Both the position numbers and the translations under genes were made by a program. A stretch of DNA of 64,000 nt from Lates calcarifer (taxonomy: Eukaryota; Chordata; Actinopteri; Centropomidae). Positions 39,475 through 52,360 of the stretch are shown here, piece after piece. The stretch is taken from assembly GCF_001640805.2 (NCBI RefSeq), contig NC_066848.1, forward strand, positions 23,787,012-23,851,011, written 5' to 3'. The notes under the pieces are model-generated. The model saw only the letters and a program-made list of their open reading frames with translations. It was not told the origin of the DNA and did not search any database. Within the stretch, counting starts at the first letter, position 1. Every line of letters begins with the position of its first letter.

Positions 39475-41100
39475 TTAACCATAGTAAAACATTTGTATCA
39501 TATTTGCTATGCGAGTTGTATCCAACCTGACACATGTATTCTGCCCCCTAGTGGATTATCATTCCACTCCAGACAGTGGAAGGGCTTTTTTAGGCCTTTT
39601 CAAAAAGGCCGCAGTCATTAAATCATCCGCACACTTTTGGCAGGAAAATCTAATTTTCAAGAGGAGAAAAAGAAAGTACATTGAAAATGTCATCAACATG
39701 ATAATGGCTGGCAGTTCAAGTGACATGGAGCAGTTAGGGGAAGAGGATGAGGAGGAATGGCCATGCATGATGATGGAAGTTCAGATAGCAGTGATGAGGA
39801 AGACTATCAAGATGAAAGTGTAGCCCAGACAAGCACGGAAGTTGAGGTCCTAACAACAACACAGGACACAGTCAGAGAGGAGTCAGTGAAGGGCAATGCA
39901 AAAAGGAAATAATACAGATGGAGAAAAACACAGTATCAAGCTCCATTTGTTGATTTCATTGCATGTGTTGATGAAGGCGCAGACAACAGGTGTGACTGGA
40001 CACCATACATGTATTTCAAACAGCAGAACAAACAAACCTGTACAGCATATAAAATGAGGGCAAGTCAGTAAACACAACTGCCAAAGAGATAGAGTAGGTT
40101 CTAGGTGTGTACATGCACATGGGGTTAGTACAGATGTCCTGTGTGAGAGCCTATTGGGAGATGGAGACAAAGCTCCCCGCATTTTGTGATGTGATGTCTC
40201 GAGATCGGTTTCTGAAATTGCTGACTCTGATTCCCTTTCAGGACAACCTTAGTGTGTCTGATGATGCAAAGAAAGGTAAACTTGAAGCTCAGGCCATGGT
40301 TAGAAAAACTGCGAGAACAATTTCTCTGCATACCTCCTGAACAATGCCATGCAGTTGATGAAATTATGATGCCATTCAAAGGAAAATCTCGTCTATGTGT
40401 CTACATGCCTGCAAAAACCCACAAATGGGGTTTCAAGGTGTGGGGACGTGCTGGACAAAGTGGCTTTCTTTATGACTTTGATGTTTGTCAAGGTGCAGAA
40501 AAAAAAGCAGTGAACCTGATATAATGGTTCCCAGACCAGTCATTGTTGAAACATATAACAAATTCATGGGAGGTGCTGATCTCCTTGATATGCTGTCTGC
40601 ACTTTACAAGTTCAGCTTCAGATCCCAAAGATGGTACATCTGGTGGCACACTGTTACAGTGGCAGTCATCAATGCATGGAACCTCTACAGAAGAGACCAG
40701 AAGAAGCTAGAGCCACAGATGAAACCCGTGGCTCTGTGAAGGCCAAAATCAAGTGTGGCAGACCACTGTCCTTTCCAGAAGCGATTTCAACACCACCCCA
40801 TAAAAGGCCAAGCTGCAGTGTGCCTCTTGATGTGAGAAGGGATGGCATTGATCATTTTCCAACATGGGAAAGCCGACAGAGATGCAAGAACTGCACCAGT
40901 GCAGCATCTTTGCCTGAAGAAGGAGAAACTGTTTTTGTGCCTACCACAAAGTGAAATAAAAGGGCTGTAAAAAGTGTAAGAAAAAACAAAGAGAAAAACT
41001 GCCTGAAATGTTTTACATTTTCAAAATGTTATGGGCAAAATGTGTTTTTGTATCTAAAATTAAAGGTTTAATAAATATCTCTCTATCTTTACAGGGTTAA
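39475..41100 (+). mobile_element. piggyBac-like transposon copy (dead)
   Basis: Bounded by TTAA at 39475-39478 and 41097-41100. The left end reads TTAACCATAGTAAAA and the right end, on the minus strand, TTAACCCTGTAAAG, similar terminal repeats starting CC. TTAA targets are the piggyBac signature. The interior holds piggyBac transposase remnants in several frames. The 5' boundary is less certain than the 3' one. Confidence 0.7.
39690..40954 (+). pseudogene. piggyBac (PGBD-type) transposase remnant
   Basis: Recognisable blocks in order: acidic N-terminal region (SSSDMEQLGEEDEEEW, near 39712), YMHMGLVQMSCVRAYWEMET (40110), SRDRFLKLL...FQDNLSVSDDAKK (40197), QCHAVDEIMMPFKGKSRLCV with the first catalytic Asp (40345), HKWGFKVWGRAGQSGFLYDF (40420), then MVPRPVIVETYNKFMGGADL (40523) with the last catalytic Asp, FRSQRWYIWWHTVTVAVINA (40618), and a C-terminal segment with a single CxxC (QRCKNC). 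The blocks lie in different frames, several stops interrupt the region near 39820-40100, and the segment between the first and last Asp blocks (middle Asp) is deleted after GAEKK. Confidence 0.88.
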
Positions 41101-41527
41101 ACTACAATGAAACAACAATGGAGAAATGCAGCATCTTACCCTGTTTTCCACTGCACACTGTTTGTAACTTGGCATCAATAACAGACTCGATCGCTTCATG
41201 GTGCCAAATTGGCTAATCAGAGGTTGTCAAACTTATGGGACTGGACAACCTGAAGGGGCCTAAAGACTTTTTGCCAAGGGAGTGTGTGCATAACTGAAGA
41301 AAACATCAGGAAAAAGCAAGGTTATCAAGACTTTACATATATATAAGATTTGAAAAATGCTTCATATAGCAAAGCACAAACATGCTCCATCGCTCCAATA
41401 AAAGGCAGTAAATTAAGTGTTCCAGCCTAGTGCTCAACTTCAAAAAGTTGAAAAGAAACTAGTTCAGAAGTAGAAAAAAGTGGCACCACCATTCCAAATA
41501 AAGGCCTGTAGGACTTCACTTTTCATC

Positions 41528-41613
41528 AAAATGTCATGGCTGATGGGTTTCAGCCATAAGTCTTCCTAAAAGCAGGAAGGAGCAGGCTGAAACGCATCAG
41601 CCTATGACATTTT
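41528..41613. repeat. imperfect 28-bp inverted repeat (hairpin)
   Basis: AAAATGTCATGGCTGATGGG plus TTTCAGCC (41528-41555) pairs with 41585-41613 with one mismatch and one extra base. The loop contains a second pair, CTTCCT/AGGAAG. It lies about 430 bp beyond the piggyBac copy. Confidence 0.85.
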
Positions 41614-44600
41614 AATAAAATCTATAGGTGTACAGACATTGATTGTTTGCCTCTTTTTTCAAAATTTTAAAATCAATTATGATATAACTGCATTCACCAA
41701 CTCAAGTGCTGACATCTTTGAGTGTTATAACACTGCTACACCACAGTCTCACTGGAAAGAAACATGAGCTGTCACACAGGTTTGATCTTGATCTGGAGAA
41801 AGATTATTGCCTAAATTGTTGTTGCAAACTTAAGAGAGTTTACAGAATTTACCAGAGGACCTTACATGGCTCTCTGTGTATTTAGGGATTATTAGTCACT
41901 CTTCTGGCAGCCTCCTATTTTGTGTAGAAGATAGGCACAAGATGGATGTTTTTTTTAAAAGCAAGAAAAAAAACCTAGCATATCAGGCTAGGCAGTGCCA
42001 GGCTGTGCTTAACTTGCAATAAGATAATGTTACAGATATGAGGCACTACAGCATATGTTATGTGTCACACTAATTCATAGACAATACTAAACATTTAACC
42101 CTCATCAGTACATCTGTTATTTTGCCGTTGGGGTTATGGCAAACCAGCTACTTCAGGATTAAAGTGTGTTTTGTGTCTCTTTGTTGTCATTTTGTAAAGG
42201 CACTTCAAAAAAAAAATTCATTGTTGGCATATAGTTCTATACATAAAAATCAAACTACAGCAGTTTCTAACAGTGTAATTCAATTATGTTATAATGCTGA
42301 ATCAGCCCAAAGAAATGCAGGACTATTTCTCATTTCCTTTTTTGGGGGATTTTACCAGACTGAGTCACTGCAGATTTTATTAATATCCATCAACAAAATA
42401 CGTTTATGGGTTTGACATAGATGGGTTTCTGGTTATAATAATACCTTTGACCATTTGGTTGAAAGCTGAACAATATTAGACTGTGAGAAAGGGCACAAAG
42501 GGTAAAATTGGCTCTTTTGTAGAATGGCAGAACCTGGCAGCGTACAGAATTTATTCTCTGCTTCCAAAATCAAATCTCCAAAGAGTAACTGTGTTTTTGT
42601 GCCTCCATTCAGTCAGACCAACTGTATGAAAATGCAATAAAGATTTTCTCTCAATGTCTTCCCAGTTTCTCTCTTCCTCTCTCTGTCTCTTTTTTTTTCC
42701 ACCTCCTTGTGCCTTTTTTAGCTTGTCCACCCCCCCCCCACCCCCTCCCACCCCCCATTTCATCTCACTCCCTCTCTTTTCTTATTTCATTCAGTATTAA
42801 TCTCTCTTTCTCGTTCTGGCTCTCTGAGAGCACTGAGGCAATCTAAGCTGATTTGTTTGAGAAAACAGTGCAGTTTGAGGAGACAGTACAGCGCAGAGGT
42901 TTGGAAAACATACACACACAGCAGTCAGTTAAGATTCATCCTCACAGAGTCTATCAGCAGCTGTGAGGACATCAGCCTGCGTGACTGACACTGCCAGCAT
43001 TTATCAGGAGCCTTTAAAGTTTACATATCTTGGCTTTGCATATGCATATAAAGATGGCAAAATCTCAGCCTTTCTGAATTAGTATCTCTCTCTCTCTGTC
43101 TCACACACACACACACACCACACAGCTATACACCCTATACTTTTCTCTGTGACTACATTCTCTGCTGGCTCTCGGCCTGGCTTTTTCTTTGTGTACAACA
43201 CAGGACTGGACTCGGAAACAAATGCTCTACCTCGCGCTGTCTGTGCAGTGACATTGATGGCTGTAGCTCTGCCAGCGTGTTGTCGAGCCAGGACAGGAAA
43301 GTCTCTCGAGCGTGCCCAGCAACCAAACAAACTGCTGTTTGACTAACCTTGAATTACTGGCAATATCTAGCACCATTAGCATAACAAAGGAGACATCCCC
43401 TTTAGAAACACCACGTCAATGTATACTTTGTGCACTGTGTGTGCGTGTAATGTTAATAACATGTTGGCTGAGTGAATGAGTTTTACATGCTACAAGTTGC
43501 ACAGGACTATGTTAGATGTTAGCGATCTGTTCCAGATTCAGTGTGTGTTTTGTTCAAGGATGCGTTGGCTGTGGTATTTGAATATGAGACAAAAAAAGCA
43601 ATCTGTGTGTGTGGGTCTGTGTGTATTTCAATAGTTATAAATAACAGAACAGAGCATACACTGTAGGTATCATTAGCTGACCCCCAAAACTAAATTATTT
43701 AAATTTATAGGATTTGAAATTTTCAGACTTTAGCATCTCCTAGTGGTAAGGAGGGAGTGTTTGGTTGACCTAGCCATCCAATGTAGACTCCATTGCTCTA
43801 TAATAACATACATAACACACTATTTCTTCCTTAGCTCCCAACATTCAGAATTTCTACAGCCGCTAAGGAGCTTTGTCATTTGAATGTAAAATTATCACAT
43901 TTTTTGGGCATTTCCTAAAACAAGTTGTTTTTCTTGGGAGGATAGTGTCCAAGTTACTTCTCATGTAAGTTCCTTTTTGAAATGTACCTGGTCATTGAAG
44001 AAGCCTATAAATGCCATGTTTCAGAGGAAGGTATTAGAGAGGAACTGGAATTCCTCCAGATATTCATCTGTCCCCCCCTTTTTTTTTTTTTGCCCCTGAA
44101 AAAGTCAGTGCACACACCACCGTATCTTTAACTGTAGTCCATCACCTTGCAGCTATCTGTATGTTTCACTGTCCACCAGAGCACTGAGAGCTTCCATCCC
44201 TCTTCACTCTGACACCTGACATCCTGTCTGAGCTGGAAAACATCACTCTGTCTGCTCAGGGAGTTCAGTTTATTAGATTAATATTCTAACTGAAATATGA
44301 AACCAAAGGGTTATTTTTCAACATTCTATTTCTATTCTACTCAATGTCAACTGGACACCGAAATGATTGGCATGGGGAAACAATATCAAATACTGCTGCT
44401 CCTTTCATTGTTATATTTGCTATTCTTAAACTGGCATCCTTAGTCTTTGTGGTTGAATGTAAAGAAATCAATGTTTCTTGCATCCCAAACTTGTAATTTA
44501 CGTTTGATGGGATATCCTTGATTAGTTATTGGGTTGATGTATTGATTTAGCAGCATTTTGGCCTCGTGTCTGTTGTTCATTTCACACCAGTTCATTTTCT

Positions 44601-47600
44601 AGCCATTGTAGAGGAATGATTTATCATGGGCAACATTCACGCCTGCAGCCTTTAGTGTATGTAAACAGGTCAGTGTAGACAACAGGCTCATCTGTTACAC
44701 TGACATTTAGTCATTAGCCATGAGCCAGACTGTCGGCCTGAGAGATTAGCTGCTAGCACACTGCTACTTAAAAGCTTCAGGGGAATAGAGACTGGAGGTG
44801 AAATTCAACAAAATGTGTTGGAGTGCGACAGTTCGAAGTGAATCTGGAGAGGAGTTTGATTTTGTAACCGCTATTTATTGTGGGGGAACAGTTTTTCAGC
44901 AGTGCTTCGCACGCACAGCTGACTTTAGATCAGCTAGGTGTCCTAATTACTGAAGCAGAGTGATTTTTTTTCATGAGCTATAATCTGTGATGATTGCTGA
45001 TTGTTAATCCTAAATGACTTGATGCACTATGATGATGATTCTGCACTGTGATAATGGTCCAGGTGTTTTTCACTAGAGCTAATGCTTTCTCTTTCTAATG
45101 CTTTCCTTATCATCCCAAGGACATGAATCCTGTGGTTACAAGTTAAACCTATTTATAAGTGCAATATGATCTGTACCATGAAAATGGATTTTTACAATAA
45201 GAGCAGCTCCAACTTATTTATTTAACTTATTTAAGCAAGAAGAGGCTGCCATTTAATACACACAATAAACAATGCTACCAGAAATAGCCCATTGGCTAAG
45301 GGAACAACAATATCAGAATGATTCTGTATCAGTTATCTGGCTGTAAATAAACACAGTACACAGACATAGAAACTAATATCTCCTTTAATTTATTACTCTC
45401 TTGAACTACCACTTGCAATGAACATCAAACTTTCATTAAACTCCACAAACACACTGCACATTGCACTACACTGCAATGTTTTTAAAGCTGATCCACTATG
45501 CTACACATTCACTGTAAAAAATAAAAGTGGCTAGCCAGCCAATAAACCAGCTAGGTAGTAGGCTTAAAAGCTAAAGCGGTTTAGTTACTGTGTCTGTGTT
45601 AGTTTACAGTCATGTGCTGATTTACAGCAGCAGCCTCGAGTTACATGATTTGAACTCTGACATTGTTGTTGATCTTACTAACAGGAGCTAACTGGCTAAA
45701 AACAGCGGTTGTTGAACAGAAAGAGACAGGGGAGCATGGGACTGAAAGGAGAGAGGATGGTGACAACACCACTGTCATGTAAAGTGACAAAAATACAAAA
45801 AATGAAGTAACATTTCATTATAATGACATAAGCTTTGATAATTTCAGACACTTATTATTATTATTTTCTAATGTCTTATTTTTTAATTTAATATTAAACA
45901 CATTGGGGTTGCAGTATTAAGAACCTTAAATTATCACCTTCGCTATATTTGTCTTTAGATTCTCTCAAGGTGACTAATTTAGTTTGTGTGTGATTTACTT
46001 TGACATTGTATTCCACAGTTTCATTCAGTCTCCTTTAATTAAAAAGACTATAGACTTTCTTTTTGATCAACAAATTTGAAACAAATGATGCATGTATCAG
46101 GGTGTGCCTGTAGGATAATGCCCATTTACAGTATCTGACACACTGGCTGACCTGTGTCCCAGTCCATCATAATGTATAAACTGTAAAACTTGACATGAGG
46201 ATAACATAGGTCATGAGGTCTGATGTAAAAGAATCCAGCACATGTATTACTTAAACCACTTTCCAAGCTATACAAGCTTACATGTGTTTCTTTTGTGAAT
46301 GAGTGGGTGGATGAACAAAGCAACTAGCTGGGTAGAAGGAGAGCTTCTGTCCATTCGAAACAGAAGCACACTCACAGTCTGGAGAGTGAGTGCGCGCTTT
46401 GATCTTTTTCACCAAGGACTAATATGAACCTCTCAACACCTGTCTGATGTCCAGTAGACCATTTGTGTAAAAAATACTACATGCATACACAACCTGATTT
46501 TCTATTTTCTGTTTGCTGGGAGTAATGTAAAAAGAATGGGGCAGTTTGGATTATGTCACAGTACAACCACTTTAAGTTGCCTTTTTTTTTTTTTTTAATA
46601 TCAAGGTTGATGTTACAGCTTCAATCCCTCTCTGAACTTCCTCCCATAGATAGCAGTGACTCTGTCAGAGGGAGTTGCACACAGCAGGAAACAGTGTCAC
46701 AGGAGACCCTCGTGCTAGCAAGGACAAGGGCGATGTAAGGGCTCTGTGGCTACGCAGCACCTACACCACAGCTACAGCAGGGTTAGTCAGTTTGACGCAG
46801 AAGTCTAAATCAAGCAGTATGCTTGAGAGAGAGGGACGGTGTTCCAGCAGCACAAGAAACATTTATGACAAAATATGTGATGAATATATGAAAATGAATG
46901 GTAATGAAGAATAAGAATAGAAAACTACAATTACATAAGGGAAGCTAAAATGGAAAAAAAAAAATCTGAAGTAAAGCAATATACACAAACCAGCCAATAG
47001 TGAGGTACAGTGTAAAAGGTAAAGGATAAAGAGTAAAGGGAGGAAAGTATAATATGTGTAGAGTTAGGTAGAAACATCTACTATAATAGCACATAACACA
47101 ATAGTTTATATAACATGATAAATATACATAATACAGTGTTTTATGACATAAATAAGAGGCTGATTATTTTAAGAAAATATATATTTATTCTAAAGATCTT
47201 CAGGTTTACAATACAAATAGACACATTCTTTTATTGGACACATCATCTATGTCATAACAAATACACACAGGTCAGTTTTTCATATTAAATTCAGCTGATT
47301 GCATTAAAATGACACATTATATTATTCTTCAAAGGGAAATGTTGAATGACAGGTGTGTTTTTCTATTGAGGTGGTGTCACTCAGCTATATGACAGTTACA
47401 ATCTCCTATTCTGACAGAATAAAACAAGTTCAGTTACTCATAGAATCAATATATATTGCAACATCGGCAGAGATGCCCACGTTATGCGCTACGTAGAAAG
47501 AATATGTATAAACAATATAAATGAATCATTTCATTTTTACATGCATTTCCTGTCCTGACAGTGGAGCTGACCTGAGAGCAGAGCCTCCAATGGAACTGAT

Positions 47601-47658
47601 TCCACAGTGGAGCCCTGCAGGCAAAGTCTATTGTTGGGTGTGTGTGGGCAGAGGGTGT

Positions 47659-47664
<6 letters not shown>

Positions 47665-47692
<28 letters not shown>
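47665..47692 (+). repeat. (TG)14 microsatellite
   Basis: 28 bp of TG preceded by imperfect TG units. Confidence 0.93.
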
Positions 47693-47694
<2 letters not shown>

Positions 47695-48457
47695 TATGAA
47701 TAAGGGGAGACAAATAGCAGCACTGCAGCGCCAACTAAAGTCAAAAGGGCACTCCTGAATTAGCTGAATGATTTAATTGAATTCCTGTGATAGGGTGGAC
47801 ATATTGTCTGTGACGTTAGCGTCAGGATAATCCTGCTCTATCGCTCAATTTGAGACTCTTCAGAGCATCTAAGGTCATAATTTAATAACTAAACTGTTAC
47901 ATGAACAGTAAGTTACAGTAATGTATTAGATATTTATTTACTATTCAGTTCTAGTTCCAGTTCCTTAAGCACTGCATCTACCCTCTTCTTTTTCTTCTTC
48001 TTCTTTTTATTCCAAAACAAGAATCATTTAAAACATCACCTCCTACATTTCAGATTTTATCTGCCAAGAAAAGCATTTAAAATGCAAATCTATTACAATA
48101 AATGATTTTCTTTTATTATGTTCAGTTCTCTATGAATGTGGGTTAGATTGTCACATCACCAGTGGACCGAACTTATTTTGAAGAGCTTTTAGGAGAGACA
48201 GTATTCTGTTCCCTTCAAAATCTTGAAGATTTATTCATGATTAATGCTCAATTTTAATATCAATAGAGTGACTACGAGCAACACTGCAGGTTATACTGAC
48301 AGAGTACTCTGTAGAATTACTATTAAGACAAATAGGATACTGTTAATTGAAATATGCAGGAAGACAATGGAAAAATTTAAGAAAGGTTATTATGTGTTTT
48401 AATGCATGTATGTGGACTATAGTTATGGGTTTGAGTTTACCTCCTTCCCTCTCACTC

Positions 48458-48459
<2 letters not shown>

Positions 48460-48500
<41 letters not shown>
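48460..48500 (+). repeat. (AC)20 microsatellite
   Basis: About 41 bp uninterrupted AC, preceded by a CT-rich stretch. Confidence 0.95.
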
Positions 48501-48503
<3 letters not shown>

Positions 48504-49108
48504 GTCAAATCAAAGAAAAGTGCAGCTCAGCAACATAAAATAAAAGGTTACAGATGTCACATTGCTGGACTGGACACAGTTTGGTAGGTGACTTATGGGA
48601 AGGATACTATCATAATGAGACAGCTTCTTATTGCTTCACTGTTTTTTCATGGGTGCCACACCAGCAGGACTCAGTAAACAGGAGCAACACTTTTACCGTG
48701 AAACATGGAAAACCAGACGATTCTGGCTGTGAGACTTGCCTAGAAACCAGAGGAGGTTCGGTTGCATATTAAACACAAAGCATTTGATGCGTTGAGGACT
48801 AATAAAAAATTGTCTGTCCTTTCTTCTTGACGTTTCCTTCGCTCATCGTGTTTGTAGCTTTCTTTTATACTCTGACCACCTGCAGTTTGCCTGTTAGTTC
48901 CCACTGTGGTGTCTTTGTTTTGATTTTTGGCTGTTGCACTGTCTGGCTCCTCATTTTCATCACTTGCCATGCTGCTTTATTTTCCTCTCTCTTTCTCTTG
49001 CAACACTCTTAGATTAGATTTTTTTTTTTTTTTTAAACTGCCCATCCACTACACATTAGCCAGCCTGAGATCCTACAATAGCCAAACTAATAATGGTACT
49101 ACACAAGC

Positions 49109-49650
49109 AGTGGTGGAGAGTAACTAAATACATTTTCTCAAGCGCTGTACTTAAGTGCAATTTTGAGGTGCTTGAGTATTTTTCTTTTATGGTACTTTAT
49201 ATTCATATTTGTTATATTTGACATTGTGGTGGAAAGTGAAACCAGTGCTAACTGCTTCTAAATCTATTGCTTCTTTTCATTGACTGAAGTTAGCATGCTA
49301 ATCAGCTAGCCACAGCCCGCCCATCCCGTCTCATCACATTTCAATAGAGACTTTATGTAGGGTCCAGTCTTCCCTGAAGACATAGCACAGCTCAGAGGCT
49401 CATTTATTATAAATGCAGTGATGGGTGAAGCTTAACAAGTGAGAATCACCACCACCCAGTCCCAGCAAGAAACCAACCAAACTCACAAATAGCCCCTTTA
49501 ATCTGATGATGTCATATATAGTGCAGGGAGAGGGACTGAACCAGTGTACCTTTACTTAAGACTTCGGATTTTTCATGCAGGATGTTCACTTGTTATTGAG
49601 TATTTTTACATTGCTGTACAAGTACTTTTACAAAGGATCTGAATAGTAGA
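49109..49650 (+). mobile_element. hAT-like miniature element with a nested repeat
   Basis: The left end CAGTGGTGGAGAGTAACTAA (49109) and the right part AAGTACTTTTACAAAGGATCTGAATAG (split by substitutions, near 49619) match the two ends of a common fish non-autonomous element whose terminus is CAGTGGTGG. The last bases of the right end are lost. The middle (49210-49500) is a different repeat, also seen at 26560-26900, so it looks like a nested insertion. Confidence 0.6.
49210..49500 (+). repeat. dispersed repeat shared with 26560-26900 (copy 2, nested)
   Basis: GTGGTGGAAAGTGAAACCAG, GTTAGCATGCTAATCAGCTA, CAGCTCAGAGGCTCATTTAT, then TATAAATGCAGTGATGGGTG, and an end near ATAGCCCCTTTAA. Confidence 0.6.
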
Positions 49651-50692
49651 TCTAACAGGTAACAGTTTTCCTTCCCTTTAACTCTGTCTACACCAGCTCA
49701 CTATTCACTTACCCAGCACTTTTGTCACAGTGGTGCCAAAGAGGGCCTCCAAGACTGGCATCCCCACACTGGGTTAGGGAAGGTCATTTGTAGCCTATTT
49801 TGTTATCTGGTATATGAATGGCACAGCTGTTTTGAGTATTATAGGAATTATGAATTTTTGGCTATATAATTATTATCCTATAATTATTATTTGCTGCTAT
49901 GCGAGCCACCAATTAAAGCTTGGCAAGCTGCAGGAAGCTCATGAGCCGCACAGTGAGTAACACTGGCTTATGGTCACACACGCAGGTGCACACACTCACA
50001 GAGGTACTATATGGTCATTACGGTTGATGGTTGGTTTCTCAGCGTCAGCTTAGGTAGCTAACATGCAGTTAATGGCAGTGACGCACCCACATTAATCCCT
50101 GGAGAAACATTACAGCTCTTAGCACACATAATGTATAATATTGTACACACAAATATGCACACACACAGAGTGCTCAGCAGGCAGGCAAAATTGAGCTGCC
50201 CATTTCGCTTAGAGGCCTTTTCATAGCATGGTGCGTGGTGCATGCTGAGTCTGTACTTGCAGCTATAGCTAGAACCTGCTGTGTATATGTACTGTATGTC
50301 TGTGTGCATGTGCGTGAGGCTCTATACATTGTAAACCTCCTCCACCTCCCCCTGCCCTGCTTGTGATGATCTGCCCATAGGCACAAATACGTATATTCAT
50401 AAACACACACACACATACATAATTGGGAGGGGCAGACAGTGACAGTATTACATTGAAAACACTGCTCCCTGGTGGTAAATATATGGTAAGTACAGCAAAA
50501 AAAAGAGAAAAAGAAACCATTAACTCTCAGAGGCTGAATCACACATCTTCTCCAGCCTCTGTATTCATCTATGATGTTTTTATCAGTGGGTATGCGTTTG
50601 ACTCAGCATCAGCCTGAAAAAACACATTTTCAGATCAGTGCAGATACATCTCTCTCAATGTACCATCCTCTCAACCATGAAGTGGTGCAATT

Positions 50693-50731
50693 TCTTTCTC
50701 TCTCTCTCTCGCTCTCCCTCTCTCTCTCTCC
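50693..50731 (+). repeat. CT-rich microsatellite
   Basis: (TC)n with CGCTC and CCC interruptions. Confidence 0.9.
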
Positions 50732-52310
50732 TTCCATCAAAGACATTTACTGACATGCAGGAGGCCATTTCCCAGCAAAAATGTTTGTAATTAATAAACT
50801 GGTTAAAATGGCTTTACATTATTTATTTATCATTAATTATATTATTGTATGTCCACTTGCAGACTATACTTTACATAGCATTTTATTTGACACATTATAT
50901 TTCAATGTTCAAAGACCATATGCACCTTAATGTGAATTTATCAAATGTGGAATTGTTTCACATGAGATGTGCAATGTGAAATGTTGGTATATCATGACTA
51001 ATATTTACATGTGAAACATCAGAAATGGAATGTAACTTTTTTTTTTTAGAATATTAAAACTAATTTACTACTAAACTACTACCAAATTTAAGAAAATTAC
51101 TTCTAAATTAAATTTACAGTATTATGGCCCTTTAAAGCTCATATGGTTAACTTTAATTTCTAAATGCTCCACCTGCTGTTCAGTGACACACTAGTCGTTC
51201 AGAATTGTGTAATAATTTTCTGTGGGTTCGTCACTTTGAGTGACCCCTTTCACATTAATAGTCATTTCTGCTAATGTTCTTATAAAATATTGATTAGTTG
51301 AGCTTTAATTATTATCTATGTGACGTAAATGTGCCTAAGATTTAGCTAAAAGCAACATTTCTTTGATGTTAAGAATTAAAAGAAATTGTAGTAGAAAGTG
51401 GGATAAACAACATCAAAACATACAGTATACAGCATAAATTGTCAAAACCTAATAAAATAGTGCACATCATTTTCTAAACTTTTCATTAAAATGGAGGGAA
51501 AGTTGCTCAAAAAGTGATCAAAACAACTACAGCATATCTAAGCATTTTCAAGATAGTCATGCTGACACACAGTAAACTAATCATTAAATCAATTTATCAG
51601 CAGCTGTTTTGTCACTGTTGTTTTTCAGGAAGAGAGACCAGTTATTCCAGTATCTGTTGGTGGTGCTGGCTTAATAATTGAGAGGATGATAAAGATTAGT
51701 AATCAGTCAATAATAATAATCATTAGTCACAGCCCTACAATATTAATGCTGTTTTTTACACTATGTGGCACTGTAAGCATATACTGTATAACATGAGTGT
51801 AGTGGGAACAGGAAGCAGGTTTGACTGGCTATAATAAAATGCTTACTGACAGAATACGTGTTTGTGACTGACACAATACTGAAGCAATAAAAGTTTGTAA
51901 GGTATGAGATAAATAAGAGCATGTAAATGAAAATTTTGAGAAGTCTCTCCAGTTATACTGCTGTCGTAAATGCCTCATATTTGAATGAAATACTGTTCCT
52001 CAGTCCTTAGAATACATGTTGTTCACATTTGGTTTTGCTTACATCTGCAAACCCCTTTTCAACCCCTGTTTACTATTGTACTGGTCTAAAATGGCTGTAA
52101 AAGAACTCTACATCTCTGTAATAAGGGTGATTTGATTCTACTGGTCATCTGATTCTAGGTTTTCAAACATTAACAATAACTGATTTATGGTTATAAAAAT
52201 GATGTTGTCGTCATGTGGTGGTTTGGAAATCTAACATGCATGGCATCCAAAGTGGGAAATTAATATTGTATTCACCTCCATTCTTTTGGAAAAATATAAT
52301 AATATAAATG

Positions 52311-52360
52311 TGAGTAATGGCAGCAGCTTTGTTCACTTTTTGTGAACAAGAATTACACTC
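52311..52360 (+). repeat. direct repeat A, copy 1 (upstream of ogfrl1)
   Basis: TGAGTAATGGCAGCAGCTTT then GTTCACTTTTTGTGAACAAG and AATTACACTC. About 80% similar by eye to 53542-53591. Confidence 0.7.
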
